Of a stretch of DNA of 64,000 nucleotides, positions 18,544 to 34,000 are shown piece by piece. A program made the translations under genes and the position numbers. The stretch is from the NCBI GenBank assembly GCA_947179485.1, contig OX359247.1, positions 44,241,131-44,305,130 of the forward strand, given 5' to 3'. The DNA is from Allacma fusca. Its lineage: Eukaryota; Arthropoda; Collembola; Symphypleona; Sminthuridae. The notes under the pieces are model-generated. The model had not been told where the DNA came from. It made no database searches and saw only the letters and a program-made list of their open reading frames with translations. How positions within the stretch are numbered: position 1 is the first letter of the stretch; the number at the start of each line of letters is the position of its first letter.

Positions 18544-21500
18544 AAAAATACAGTATAAGTAGATATAAACAATGTCCGACCTTCTAATGGACATGCAAAC
18601 CTTCACAGATAATCAAAAATGTCTATTGATAAAAACGTGAACTGTTAACCCATTGGGGGTTCCTCAAATGGGACATCCCTGTCCTAAATGTAATGTGCAA
18701 GGAAACATGATTGTTATTACATTGTACTGGCTTTATTACAACAGGCTGAGCCCCTGATGGGGACGTAATACAGATAGAGGGCAGCTGTTATGTGGAAATA
18801 TCTGTGAGAATTATTTTATATTACGTTTTTGTCATAGACCAGACAGCCTATATACATATGTATGCTTTAATATCCATGTTGAAGTCAAATTGTACATACA
18901 CTAGTTCCTAGGCGGAATATCTCCGTATCAATAATAAAATCCGAAAAATTTTGAGAAAAATTCTTTGCCTTTTTATTCGAATTTTATGCATTCAATTCAA
19001 TTCACAGAATTCCATGAACACCTGTGAAACGAACATCAAAAATGATTTAAATGTAGAAATGCGAGAAAGGATAATAAGTGCAAATGAGATTATCGGAAGA
19101 AAATCACAGTTATGTATTTTAATGTTTGCATCCCCGTTTGACAAAAACGCTTGACCGATAAATGAGAATGGTAACTAAAGTTGTCTTACATATTGACCCC
19201 TTTAGGTAAAATGTAATTGTTATAGTAAGTTATAGTTTATTTTAAATTTTTATACCGTAGCACTAAATATTATCGTACCAACCTAGCATCATGAGGGTCA
19301 CGAAGAGACCCATATAACTCCAGATGATACAATTTCTTTTCGTTTGTATGATTAGGAATCAGTAGAAATAATTCTTAGCGCTTGTATAATTATATGTAGA
19401 ATATCCACGAATTCATAAATTTAATTATCTGTGTCCACCTCTCTCGCTGTTGATGAGTCTGAATAGCTGTGACCATTTAAAGTAATGATTATTCCCATTT
19501 GTAAATATAATACCAGTAATTTTAAATATTGGTAATTTTATGTATGTATGTACTCCCTGGTTCTATAAACATATTGACGTAATTATTTGTTACCATTGAA
19601 ATTCAACTTATTTCCAAGTACCTACATATGTACATATATCTTTTGCCAGTCTGTGAACTGGGATGAAGGTATGGATATAGCAACCTCAAGTTGAAATAAT
19701 TAACATGGAGCACATCCTGATGCATGTGCTAGGGCTTATAATATATGTAGGAAAAATAATAATAATATAGGAAGTTCTACATAATGGCTGAGTTATATTA
19801 AATTATTACTTAGAAATTCTTGTAGGAAACATAGCATGGAGATTTATATATCAGTACATGAGGGAGCCGGGAACTTGAAAGGAATTAATAACAATGTAGA
19901 CAATGAGTGTCACAGAAAGTTTCGTGGATTTGGTATTGTATCTCTGCATGCTATAACAATAAGATGTCATTTGTAATTCTGGATATTTATTGTCGTACAA
20001 AAAGAAACAGAATAATTAGGAAATTCAGTTGTGTTTCCTTGGCTGACTATATATGTATGTACATAGTTTAATGAGTGGATTGGACATTTGAGTTGATGAG
20101 AGTATAATTTATGTACATTGAAATGTACGGATGATAAAAAAGGTGGATACCAGTTCTAAGAATAAGGTTTTAAAATTAATTGTTATACTCTTTCTGTTTT
20201 TGCTCAAAAAGTATCTACACATGTATCAAAATACTGAGGACATCAATAACTTGTCGTAATCGAGAAAATAAGTGTAAGCGTTCTTCAGCCTGTAAGTAAT
20301 TATATATTTATGTACATAGCTGAACATGAAAATAGAAATAAGTATAGCAGCAAAAATTCGCACGTCCAGTAATTAAAAGGGGTAGACGTTCTTTAAATTC
20401 ATTGAACAGGGTAGAATGAATAAAATGCAAGCAGAGAAACTGATTGCATGGAGAAAGTCCATTAGCACGTCCAGGAAATCATATTTACAATTTTTATACA
20501 TACAAAAATTCACATTTATTGAAGAAATGAACGACATATGAAATGCAAAGCTGGAGGAGCAGAGAGGTGTGGCAGATGACAAACAAAAGTGAAATAAATT
20601 ATGAGTTTAAAAATGCAAAAAATAAATGAGGAAGAAACATAACACAAAAGAAGGCAAACATCACAATAGAAGTTGAAATAAAACGACATTGAATTCTTAT
20701 TTTATAAAATAATAATAATAATAATAATTACAACAAGTTGATATTCTCTGTTATTCTTTTGAAATAAAGCGCTTGGATTAAATATAAGTGTAATGTATAT
20801 GTGTAAAGATGATCGTCTCTACAATGATTGACTTGAACCTATTACATGGTTGGATATTTCGTTTTTTTTTGTATCGTAACAAGAGACTTGGTTTATTGTT
20901 TGTTTTGTTGCCTGCAACAAAATAAAACTTGATTAATAATCATGGTAAACATATAGATATGTTATAAGTCCAAATAAGGATGACACATTATCAAATCATA
21001 CATATTCAAATAAGTTTTTCATAATTAATTCCCCTTCACCCATCCCCCATCAACTCATTAATAAATATTAGAAGACCCACTCCCAAACTATATATCTACG
21101 AAAATTGAGTGCTTTTATGAGAGAAACTCAAATGCTAATATTAACCCCAAAAATTCCGGTACCAATCTCCAGGAAATAAATCTCACTACTATAAGTAATT
21201 ATTACTTGACGCTCAAAGGATTTTCTAGAAATTGTTTCAAACAGGGTAACAAAACAAAACTGGTCATTCATATGAGGTATATATAGCAATGTTAAATATA
21301 CATAGATATACACCTCACCATTGAGTAGCATAACAATAATCGTCACACCAATTAGAAACACATTCATTATACAGGAGTAATATTACTAAAAAACTACTTC
21401 ACTTGCAACATGACACATATGTATAACTCTGGTCACATAACCAGGATTGCAATCTTAGCTAGTGCGGGATCACCTACATATTTTTTTTAACAGCCAGACT

Positions 21501-24500
21501 CAGACTCTTCAAAATAATGACTCCCCCCACGGATGAACAATAATATTCTATTTGTAATTGGTGAGTTACCCAAACAAGTGCAGATACATAACTAATGATT
21601 AATAATTCAGGAGTATTAATAATTAATTAAGTTATAATATAACAAACTCAAATCATTTCCATATGTTAAAGTGGAATACCTCTTTTATATGCACAATACA
21701 AGGATTTAATTACTCAGTGAATCCCCCCCCCATCATACCTCATACACAGTTCGCATCCATTAGTAAAATTAAAATTCTCACATCCACAAGTCAAGTGTGT
21801 CAATCTTCAAGTTATATGATTCTCAATTAAATAATTATTTGAACTCTAAAAAAAACTCTTTCTTACCATTTCTTTAGACATACTTTTTTGATAATAGCAA
21901 ATCCATTTAGTATAAGCGATACCCATGTTCACAAGGTGTTTTCAATGTTCATCACATCACAAGCACAGAAAAGGGAAATCACACAACGAAGTATAGGGAG
22001 ACATTTACATACATAGTTGACCACTCCGTGCGTACTTATAGTTTTTTTTTTTTTAAATTTCATAACAATTAGCTCACTGTTATTATTCCTTACAATAACT
22101 ATAGTAATCTTCAGTTTTCACAAAAAAACAACCTCAAGCTCTCTTTATAATTGTTAGTTGCTCTCGCGTCACAACAACAACAATTCCCCTAAAGTTGGTA
22201 CTAATGACTTTTATTACTAATCACGGCTAACCACTATCGTAAGTCTATCCTCTAAGAATAAATTATTGTAACACTCATAGCGTAGGCTACGCACTCAGAG
22301 AAGAACACACTGATTTTTTTTTGAAAAAGAATCGAATTCTAGTTGTCTATCTATAGTAATAATAATAATAATTATAATTATATATATAGGGGATAAAATA
22401 GTACAATACTAAATTTGTTCCATTTCTAGGTAAAAACTGAATAGTAATCTAGCAATTGAGAATAATTAGGGAACTCACACAGAAAGTATGATATGAATGC
22501 ATGTTTTCTACGTCACCATTAGTATATTAAGAAGGAAGTCTTAAGTTCCCCTGGCTATGGCAGTTACCAAAATTGGTTCGAAGCATTTTGCTTTGAGTTT
22601 TACCTACATATTATGTTTCTTTTTTTTTTAAAAAAAGCTCTCTTCGTTATATGACCTGAAATAATTGGGAGAACAATGAGATTGAGAATTATAAAAACGG
22701 AACCATTTAAATACCTAGGTGATACTACCAGCAGACTTTTATCGAAGACAGTGTAGAAAAATAGCGAGGAAGAAAATAAAATAAAATCTGATCTAGTAAG
22801 TATTGCGATGACACATTTTTATGTATAATGACAGAACAAAAGAAAAAGTTTAGAAAATCCACCACCTGAAATATCAAATAGGGAAAAATCAATATCAAAC
22901 ACTTACAAACTAACACAAATCAAATCAGTTGATAAGAATACAAAAAAAAAACATCATTTCGGACAAATACAACTACTTCATAGCAACTTGAAAAAATACA
23001 ACACTTACAGCAATGGAGCGCACCGGGCTCACAAAATAAACATTCGAAAGGAACGTATATATGTATATCCCACTATTGCACAAAATTGTAAACAAGACAA
23101 AAAGCTACTGGACAATGGTCGAAGACAAGTCTTTTCGAATGCAAATGCAAATGCATAAACAAGGGAGATATTTGGAATAGCAAGTTCACGACAATCATGC
23201 CACAAATGATTAAGTATTAAGTACTTGCTCAGATCAAGGAGAAAGGTAAGTTTAGTTACTAGTAAAAGCTACATGTAAATAATTGATTCGTACACCGAAC
23301 ATGCCCTTCAAAGGAAGCATTCATAACAAGGTACAAATTACATGTCTGTATTAATTATCTGTAATTAGATGTTTGACAAACGTAAGTTTAAATTGATGTA
23401 AATCCTTGTAAAATAAAATGTTGAAAGAATAAAATTCACGGTAGATAATAATTATTATTAAATTTCCTGTGATAGTTTTTAACCTTATTGAAAATGATGG
23501 ATAAATTTTAATTCAAACTTACTCCATATAGAATAACTTTTTTTGAAAATTTCAAAATAATCAATGTGTCGAGGAAATACTGCTTTTCTGTTTTTCCGTA
23601 CTAGTAAGTAATTTTGTCGTAATAATATATGTGACTTTCAAAATGTCATTACAGCACTCTTGTCTCTCATTGATTCGTTCTCAATTTACATTTACACCGC
23701 AGCACTTGATAAATGTTACACTAAAATAATGTACAGCTGATCTCTTTAATGGAATATTTTTTTTTATCTATATGCACGTAATTGCTAATATCAAGTAGGA
23801 AATCGTAGGGAACATTATAATCTTACTCTTTTGAAAAGGGTTCCTTTAATCTGCTAACATAACTTATTCATATACGAGATGGATAACAATTTCTTTCTTC
23901 TTCTTATTTTTCGAGTATATGCAATCAATCACTGCTTATAGAAATTATTTCGCGCTTAATTGGTTAGAACAATTACCGATGATTTTAAGGAGTTTAAGGT
24001 AGGTAGAGATAAATGTATACAATTTTTTTCCTTTCCATTCCTTTAAACCATCCCGTCATGGGTGTTCCTAATGATTGTGTGCACATGTAGCTGTGCAAAA
24101 CCGTTTTATAATACAAGGATTTTTTTGCTCATCGTAGCCCTAAATTTAGAAATAATATATCCGTAACGTTTAGCTCATACTCATACCCTACATAGTTTAC
24201 ATGCTAATTCAGTATTAGTCCAGAACATTTCCAAGACAACACTCAGGTAATTCTTTGTTTTTTTTATAGATTACTCCACCATATTTTTAATTAGTCATTT
24301 TTGTTGTCTGTTAACGATACCTACTATGTAGTTAATTTTGAAACAGAACGCTGAACAGGTTTTGCATTATTTACTGAGTCTACAATATAGCACAATAAGG
24401 AGACTAGGTAAGGACATGACATGTCAGTACATTGATATTGACTAAAATCAATTTACACACGTTAGCAATTTAAAGACATGACACAAAAAAAAACTCAAAA

Positions 24501-25015
24501 ATACAAATAACCACAAAGTTGGAGGGTATCCATATATATCTAATATGTACACACAAAAAGTAGCATACTGATATTCCAGTGTATTAACATAACATATACA
24601 ATTACGCTTTCCATATATAAACTAATCTTCAACAACGAATTTTGGGTTATATGTATTATATAAGTATAATTACGGTATACGATTATGTTTGGGTTTCGCT
24701 TTCCTTATTATATACAAATGATTAGTATTAGTATTATTATTTTATATTATTATGTTATATAATTATATACGAACGTCAGTAACAATTATGCTGATTTCCT
24801 GGCTACTAATTTTTACATACGATGTTGTTACTCGATGGATACAGAGATTGGAGTTTCTTTTCCTTTTGACTCATGTTCATCTTTGGTTAATAGGAGTGTT
24901 AAATAATGACACGCTTTTTTTTTAGTAGGATATAAAGTACAGGAGAATATTGTGGAGCACTACCGAAGTAGCACAGTGGTAGTAGCATTGAACAGAGGCC
25001 GGGATTTCCCTGTGC
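18544..25015. other. AT-rich intergenic region between convergent genes
   Basis: It holds the 3' ends of the membrane-protein gene (+) and of Pka-R2 (-), with no exon-like sequence in between. Contents are simple: AAT/ATT trinucleotide tracts (near 20708-20727 and 22360-22372), a C-run near 21722-21731, and TATA-type palindromes. I found no RNA gene or transposon that I could support. Confidence 0.7.
18933..18938 (+). promoter_or_regulatory. candidate poly(A) signal of the membrane-protein gene
   Basis: AATAAA 390 bp after the TAA stop, in AT-rich DNA. This is a plausible 3' UTR length, with no direct support. Confidence 0.4.
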
Positions 25016-25146
25016 TTACCGAATGTCTGTGATGTTTGACTTGGAGCCGAAAATCTTCACCAACTGAGCCTCATAATCTTGTGCATTCCGCTGCATAAGT
25101 AACATGCATGGACCCAACAGTCGCTCAAATGCTTCCACATCCAAAA
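25016..25146 (-). CDS. Pka-R2: Pka-R2 terminal coding exon
   Basis: It encodes [20 protein letters not shown] through [12 protein letters not shown] and TAA at 25018-25016. [12 protein letters not shown] is the conserved end of cAMP-binding domain B. The acceptor reads TTTATTTCAG on the minus strand. Confidence 0.95.
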
Positions 25147-28100
25147 CTGAAATAAAAGTAATAAAAACCATCCGTCCGATTGGAGTAATTACTTAATTGC
25201 ATACATCAATCCCTTAAGTTGCTGTAATAATTATTACAAAACCGAAACCCAAAATAAAACAAAACGGCTCATAATGACGCCTTGCAAAGAATAGTAGGGC
25301 CGGGGGGGGGGGTTCAATCATGAAACGAGCCTCATAAATAAAACCATGTCCGTAAGTTAATATAAATAGTCATCATACATGCAAGTTTGACGTTTCCTTC
25401 CGCGTAAACAGTCGCCGCTCGTGGTTTTTTCGTCAGAAGAGCCAGCTCCCCGAAATAACCTCCTTTCGACGCACGGTTCACCTTTAAAAATAGAAAATTC
25501 ACCAACAAATTACTCCCCAAGCTTAGTTTCTAGTAGAATCATATTTTTTCAAGAAGTGTCAGCCCATTTTTTTCCGAGTAATTATGTACATCAACAAAAT
25601 ATCTGTCCACGGGAAACCACACTGTTCAAAGAATTCATTCAAGAGGAATCAAACCGTTCCAACAAATTCACAGCAAAAGATATCTTTCAGAACTGAGAGT
25701 ATCTACACAAATATGTTTACCTCCTTTTCAACGCCATTATGATCCACCTTGATGAATCGGACTGTTCCATCTTCTACAAAGTACATCCCATCGGCAGGAT
25801 CTCCTTGTCGAATAATAGCTTGACCATCAGTGCACGTTCGCGGGACCAAAGCATCTGCCAAATTCATCCTCTCGTAGTTCTACAAAGTCAACAGAATATT
25901 TATTGTTACAGAAATAGAAATCTCCCTTTGGGGATGTAATCTTTTTTTTAAAAATATTTAATTCAATTTGTTAAAGCCATTTATCCCATTGAAGGGATTT
26001 TTTACCTCAAGCTCCTTAAGCATGGGAACGGAGTCAATGAGTGACTCATACATCTGTCGCTTTTTGAAGGCATTCTTGAGTACAATTCGGCGGAAAGTCT
26101 GGCGGTCCATGGCCCACAGAGACCCGTCCGATTCAGCTTGGACGGTCGCAGCTCTTGGCATGTTGTACATGAGTGCCAATTCCCCAAAACTTCCAGCTCC
26201 ATCGTAGCCTCCGACAGCCTTTGCTTGAGGCTCTGAGTCGATTTTGACAAAAACCTTGTATTTACCCCTAAAGATAGGAAAAAGCATTTAGTCATTAAAA
26301 TCCTTTGAAAGTCATCCTCCCTCCAACGGTTCTTTTTCCATACTGTTTGAATATCCAAACCATTGGCCCAAGGAAATTTTGCAATCCCAAATCTTATTGA
26401 ATTTACACTGCATATTGCTCCACTGTGTGGTATGGACATTATTAAGGTAATAATAACTGTAACTAATTATAAGGAAAGAATTCAGTATCTACTACTATTC
26501 ATTTAAAATGACAGCAAATAAAAACTTACGACTGGATGACATAAAAGTTGTCACCATCTTCACCCTGCTTGATAACGTACTCGCCTTTGGTCACCTTCCG
26601 CTCGAACATGGCATCGATAACTTCCTGCATTTGTTCCTACAATAGAGAAATAAGTTTTTTAATCGACTGGATTTGTTTCAGACCATCCCATCAACCCACA
26701 CAGTATTCCTTACTCAACTCCCTCCAAGAAATTCGAGAAGACTTGAAGTGAAAGCCAACAATTTCCCTGTTTCACAAGTACTGTATGTACCCTTTTGTGA
26801 GTACAATTTCCCAGAGTCAGTTGTTGAAGTTGATGAAAATTGCATCCATTTGGGAGCTTAACAGACCATAAATTCGCCCGTATTAAATCCCCAGAACTAA
26901 AACTTTCCCATCGTCCCATGAAGACCCCTTCTCGAAATCTCTGGCAATGTGACACAGATCACAGATATATGTATGTATGTATGCTCTCCATACATAAATA
27001 TGTACTATTGTACCTACAAGTGTATGTCCATTTGTCTCTCCATACATTCCACAGACGGAGAGTTGAAAGGGAGCAGACGTGAATTGGACTTGAAAAAACA
27101 AAACGTTCAAGAGGTACACCAAAAATGAAAGAAACTTGAGTCAAGAGAGTTGGGAAAATTGCAGGTACAACTGGAAAGAGTCATTTCTTGGAAATTCATT
27201 CAACATTGAAAATGGACCAAGTTTTCCCAACTGACTCGAAGTCAACCCATGTCTGAGCAAACTTTTTTTTTTCCTTTTAGTTTCTCAAGTGCATTTCATA
27301 CAGAGATTTCCTGTGTAAGAGTCTTAACTGTATTACTGTGACTTTCACATTTACTTCCCTCCCTGTCAAATTTCAAAAATGTTCGGTAGTACATTAGGAT
27401 CCTTATTCTCTATACAAATATCAGAATCACGGGAGGAGGGATTTTTTTTATACTTCTATCCCCCACCAGACAAATACATATACTTGATGGAAGGCTTATG
27501 GGCAATCATATAGATAGTACTTACTCAAGACAAGCTATCCCAGTTTTCGCACGGCTGACCATTCATGATTAGTAGTACCCTCACCTCGAACATTGGAAGT
27601 TTTACACTTTCAACTTGAAAGTCGAGCACAGAATTCCTTACTTCAATACTTTAGTAGAGATTTTTTTTTTTTTAGCAGAAAAGAAAATCCTTCAGGTCTC
27701 TCAAACTACTTACACAACTTTCCCTTGAAAGTTAACTCCCAAGAATTGATTTTTCCATGAATACTTTCTGAATTATAATCAATTAAATCCTTCAACACTA
27801 CTACTACCTGATCAATGTCCAAAGTTTCCCCGTACAAGAAAAACTACTCCCAGGGTTAAATAAAAATGGGGGTTATAGAGAACAGCTTTAAATTCTAATG
27901 GTGAAACATTTCCAAGAAGGGATATTTTCTCCAGCATTTATGTATGTATCTATATGCATAGGTGGGGCCCTGGAGCAGGATATTTTGCGAACCGGGTAAT
28001 AAATCACCGGATTCCAGAAATCGGATAAGTATAAAAAACAAATTACATAAAATCATCGTTGAGTTCCATCCTCGCTCCGCCATACTAAACAATATATAAG

Positions 28101-30966
28101 TAATTATATATAACTATCTCCAGTAGTTTTGAAACTTTCCTACTCACAATCAGTGTCTATAATATCATGGGCATGCACTCAAGTGCAATTTCAAGAGTGT
28201 ATAGCTCTCAGTGTATACGTATCTAATCTCACCTACCACACACACCCAATTAAGTTACAGTTTCTACGAAACTCATCTGAAAAAACATCCAGGCAATCAT
28301 GACCATTTGGAAGATTGCAGAATTCTTCCGCCCTGGAAAACTTAGAGAGAGAGGAAAATTACTAGCGGCCCTTACTCTGTGTGTACATTATAAAATGTAA
28401 TTTACATGGCATTTTATAGTTCCTAAGGCTTGAATTTATACGTATAATATGTATATCCGTAGATATGTGAATCCTAAGCAAGGGCAGGAATTCCTCGTCT
28501 CATAGAGGTAATTACACAGTATATTTTACCACGCTAACAAATTTCTCCCAAGTGTGCCAACATTACCTTAAGTTCGGAGAATGTTGATATAACCATGTAT
28601 AAGGAACTCTTCCAAGAGAAAGATAATTAAAACAAAATAATTGCAAATTAAAGTTCCAAGCTATACAACTGTCTGTTTAGATTTTCGGTAGGAGTTGCTC
28701 ATCCTACAGCATCCCATATAATAATTATATCATACTATCAAATTATTTTTGCAAAGGTCAAATTACAAAATATGACTTCATTTCAACTCTAACCTCAAGG
28801 AGACACTCAGAAGAACTTTATATTAAGTCTAGCTCAAAACCTGTAATAGATATCCCTTGTTGGGAAACTTTGGAGAGGTAGTGCCAATTCTCCGGTAGAG
28901 AACTCTGTCAATTCCGTGACAAGCTATCAATGCAACTATTTATAGTTGAGAGCTGCACTGAATAAAAAAGAATCTCCAGGAAAGATTCTCATCCAGAGTA
29001 TATTCATGGTGGAAATCATCCAGAAAATATATTTGAAAGGAGGCCAAAGCACTTGCGATGGGAGTGATGGGCATGGTAAAAAAAGAGGAGATATCGACAA
29101 AAAAATGAGGGTTCAATCCACCACAGAAACATATATTTATGTACATACATACATAGAGAGGCACTCCTTCCCACCTCAGTTCATACAGTCCGATCTCGTT
29201 ACAAGGGAATCAAAAAGAGCCAAGGAATTTTTTGTTTCTTATAAAAATCGTCCCTTAGAAGTACTTTCTCCAGTGCTGGGTGAAAGCATACCACTGGGAC
29301 GGATAGTAAATTTGTACATTGTAACGAGAATCATAAACGAATTCTTTATAGAACAATATCTCATGGCAAAAATACGTTGTACAGGTTCACTTCTCTCCTT
29401 TCCCATTTGTAAGGACAAATTCCAGCAGGAGCATATACAGATACAAATTCCTTCTGAGAATTATACATTTTGGGGACGAAAAAGTAGGTAACAATAATAA
29501 CCACCCAAGTTCTATCTTTTCATGGAACTACTGAAAGGCCCGCCGGAGCTGACCATTTCCCTCTACATTAGACTCATCAAGGGTCATGGAGGGAACATAA
29601 AATATATCGAATACAAGGTAAGGTATAGTAGCTTATACCCAGATGGACAAAAGTCAAAGCAAAATCTACCCTGAATTTACTGACCTGAAAAAAGTTATTA
29701 CCCGCGCTTTCAATCTTCTATCTCCGGCTCTACATACACACTTGCCTTTAATCCAATAAAACTCACCATAAAACCGTCCAAGTCTCCTCCTATCTTACCA
29801 CTTTCCCCACCAAAAAAAAACAACATTCACACACACACAAACACACATGGAGTCATGGACATCAAAATAACCCAAGTGAAAGAGTCCCGAGCCAGGAAGA
29901 CGAGCAGTAGACATATTGGAACTCATGCTCTGTATCTACAAATACGTGCGTATAGGTACAGGGGAAAGTACTACGAGCGTGAGAATTGATACAAAATCCA
30001 CCATCTTTCTACCATTTAACTTCAAATGTTGGCTGACTCCACAGAGGTCCTAAAATAAATCCTCCTGGCGTAAAATATGAGTTGTCCCTTAAGCACAACA
30101 GCTGCTTAACTTTCTTTGGAATTGTACACATATACGTAACTCTCCCTCACTTTCACTCTCTCTCTCTGCAAGATTCCTTGTTTTGACTTTCTTTTTTTTA
30201 AAAAAAACCGAACACAACAGATGCAGTTGAAGCTACAGACGAATTTCCATGGAATAATCTGGAAACACAATTTCTGGCTTTTAAACAAACATTAGGGTTC
30301 CTCCGTCCCTCAGTCTCCTCCCAGAGAAATGTTTTTAGGGGAGCCAAACTTGACAAACCAGCCACAAGTGTCAACTGTGACAGCTGGCAATTACAACCAA
30401 ATGAATAGTGCCTACTAGAATATGTCAAATTTGACAGCTGCTACATATATCCGCCCTTTACAACAACTCAGAGTCCATACCTGATTTAAAAGTATATTCA
30501 GCGAACCAAAGTGAGATTTTTAGTAGTTTGTAATTTAAATTAGTCCTCATTACAATATTTCTCCCACATGCAGAGTTCAAGAGGGAAAAAAGGTTGAAAC
30601 TTTTCCTCCTTAATGTATTCCAACCGCAAATTTGGCGGTAAACGAAAGTTCCACAACAATCCTCAGTTCTCTAACAAAAGAGCGTAATACATACAGTATA
30701 TGTTTACTATAGCTGTATCTAAACTATAAGAATCCACACTACTATACACCCATGATGAACCTTCTTATACAAACATGGTATGTACATACTGCATAGTTCC
30801 ATGCTAGAGTCCAGCTGAATAGTGGATTTTTCCTGTCTCCCATCCACGCCTCGCTCCTCTTGATGAACATTCTCCCCACAATAAATATTAATGATGGGAA
30901 GAACGAAGGAGAGGAGAGCCGCAATTTCGGAACAATAACCATAAATTACGTACCTCAAGAGATGGG

Positions 30967-31011
<45 letters not shown>

Positions 31012-34000
31012 ACTCTGGCCTTTTTTTATAAAAACCCACTTTCTCCTTCTTTTTTCCCCTCACATAGAATAAGTATATGCGACTAGCCCACATTTCTCTA
31101 GATATACCACTTTCTACAAAATGGACCAAAACAAATCCTCGTCCCCAACAAGTGAAAGTACGGACGGGAGAAATTTCCCCATGTCAATACATAAATAGTC
31201 CATAGGACCAGAGTCCGGATGCTCCATGTGATGACTCTCCTCCAATGAAACATATGAAGGCATGTGGGAAGACTAACCAATTTCGGAACAGTGGGGAGAA
31301 ATCCCTTTTAAAATTCCAATCCAGTCCTCCTGCCCTCTTAAAAACCCGTCTTGGCACAAATGTCTCCCTTTTCTGGCAGGGGAAAAAATCCTCATACAAA
31401 AGCAATTGTCACATAAACACATCCCCTCTTGCATTAACTCACCTCAATCTGTCCCTATTTCCAGGGATGGAATTCAAACACCCACACAATACTCACTCAG
31501 GCCCTGATTGAAAACTCAACATTCCCTCAAATCTTCTCAATTTCTAAAGGGACGAGAAGTTTCGGATCAGATTTTCTTTTATTACAATATAAACATATCT
31601 ATATTCTTGTTCTTCCTCTCGGAGAAAGAAAACTTGATTTTCTTCATTCAATGGTTTCAGTAGTGGGGACGGGAATCTTTATGTATGTACATACATATCT
31701 ATGTGTGTGTGTGTGTAATTCCACAAACTTATTTCATTCAAAGGAACAAACTACATATATCCCTATACTGCTCTACATATAATTTTACATATGTACCTAT
31801 CCATACTTTTACATACATTCCACTACGTACTGAAGCTGCTAAAGTATAGGAATATTTCTGAGGAATAAAATTCTCTAACAATTGCTAACTGTCAACTGAC
31901 CGTCAAGGGAAGGGATAAAGTAGGGAGAAAGGGGTGAAAGTACGTCGAATATCGGATCGCTATCTTGCTTGATCAGTTTAGCAGGTGAAAGGAACAATAC
32001 GATAGAACTAATATGGAATCAGCTAGGAGCATATATAAATACTTCCATAAAATTTGTTATTCAGGAATTACAACCCGCTCACTTTCTCCGGTGAAAGCAA
32101 TACTTTGTTGATAAGAAGGGAAGCCTTTGGGGCATATTTTTACACACAGTATTAAAACAAAAATCTACTCCAAGATTGCATCTATATGTATCATATGTGC
32201 TTCTCTCTTCAAAAGGAGAGGGGAAAACATAAGAAATGTATGAGTGGAACCCTTCAGAAGCATATGTAGTTTATTCATATAATAGACAAAAAAAATTTTT
32301 CTTCGATAGATACTGACATAGGAGTAGCGTTCAAGTAACTACAACAAGATTGGAGGAGTGCGGGTAGAGTGACTACAAAACAAAGAGCTACTGCGCCCTC
32401 CCTTTCTCATACATAAAGGATCCTATACCAATCTGTTGCATGGGAGAGAGAGACCCCACAAGAAAATGAGAATCACATCGGCACACAATAATATAATACG
32501 TGCTCCATGCTTCATCTCATCATCGTCTTTTCTCTTGTTTTTATTCACTCCAGCCCTCATCTCTTTCTTTCTCTCTCTCTCTCTCTCTCTCTCTCCCTCG
32601 CCCACAACAACAGAACCATTCAAGGAAGAACTTTCCAAACTTTCCTAGTCAATGCCAGGGAGTACGGAACTGTCGGAAAGACTTTCAGAACTTCGTCCCA
32701 CAGTGCATTACATTCAAGGACTTTTTTCATTCTTTTACTCCCAGTGCCTATCTCAAATGTAAATATGGATAGATAATTATACATACGTACACACCTATCT
32801 GCTATATTCATAGAAGGTAACTACAGAAACTCCACAATTAGTAGATATTACAGAACCTGTCTATTAGAAACGAGCCAGGGCTGCTCTCATAGGGTAAAAT
32901 GCACTCTATTTCATTTAAATATTTCCCACATTATTCCATGTGGACTCTTCCTCCTCCCCAGTTCCAGGTTTCTTGGAACTACGAAAAAAAAATGCTTTCA
33001 CTTCCAAAGCAATCATTCTCTCCGTGTCATATATGGATGGACAGATAAAAGTTCTTCTCAAGCATGAAGTAGAGATAGACAGTGAAACAGAAATAAATTC
33101 TCAGTAATAGTAACACATGGAGTTGATTAGTTACTAGGAATTTCATAGCTGAGGTCCAACTTCATTTCAAGTAATTACTTTGTACAAACCAAAGATGTCA
33201 ACGAGTTTGCCTCGGCAAGGGAAGTTCTTTTTAATGTCCTTCAGAATTTACACAACTCATGTACTTATGTCTGAAGGCTGCTAAATGTGATAGAAAGGAG
33301 CTCCGGAGAAAGAGACAAAAAAAGTTTTTTAAGGGATAATTTAAAATTCAAAATGATCCTGTATGTATGTATATACGTAAGTATATCTAGATACGTACAT
33401 TCTACAGAATTATGTATAGATAGATACATCAAGAACAATTCTACATGCATATGAAATAGTTCCTGAGACATTTTCAGTGGCTGTAAATTTTCTCCTCATG
33501 GTCGTCAAAGGAAACCTGAACCTTCCGGTTTTCCCTCTAATTTCTCCATTTGCTTCCTAAGAAAAGGAAAAGAAAATGAGGAAGATTTTCTGATGACGCT
33601 ACCATAATAAAGAACTAAAAGGGACCATTCTGGGAGATACTTGGGAAAGTCTTCTCCTTCCCGGAAAACGTGTATCTTTTTCTATAGTGCTCATTACATC
33701 TGATACGTGATTCATTTAGGAAGTTGGAGAAAGGCCGGAGTGAAAGTCAGAGGCTTTTATGTACTACATATAGGAGCAGTCTCTGGATGTATTTGAGTAC
33801 ATGTGTCCGTATGAGTACGAAATATACACAAACAACTACGGACATATAATGTAATTTCAAAATAGTGATAGTGTAAAAGTCCTTTTAAAAACATCATGCT
33901 AATAAGTATAGATATACAGAGAGAGAGAGGGAGGGGAGGGGGGGGTGTGTTATATACATACGTACTGTACAAGAGTCATCAACATGGAGGTTCCCTCCCG

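Noticed and set aside
24962..25020. tRNA-like stretch with an A-box-like TAGCACAGTGG
   Set aside because: No B box at the right distance and no closing acceptor stem, so neither a tRNA nor a clear tRNA-derived SINE.
28946..29491. 181-codon open frame on the plus strand inside the large Pka-R2 intron
   Set aside because: It reads through TACATACA-type repeats, has no recognisable domain, no splice partner and no codon pattern unlike its intron; best taken as chance.
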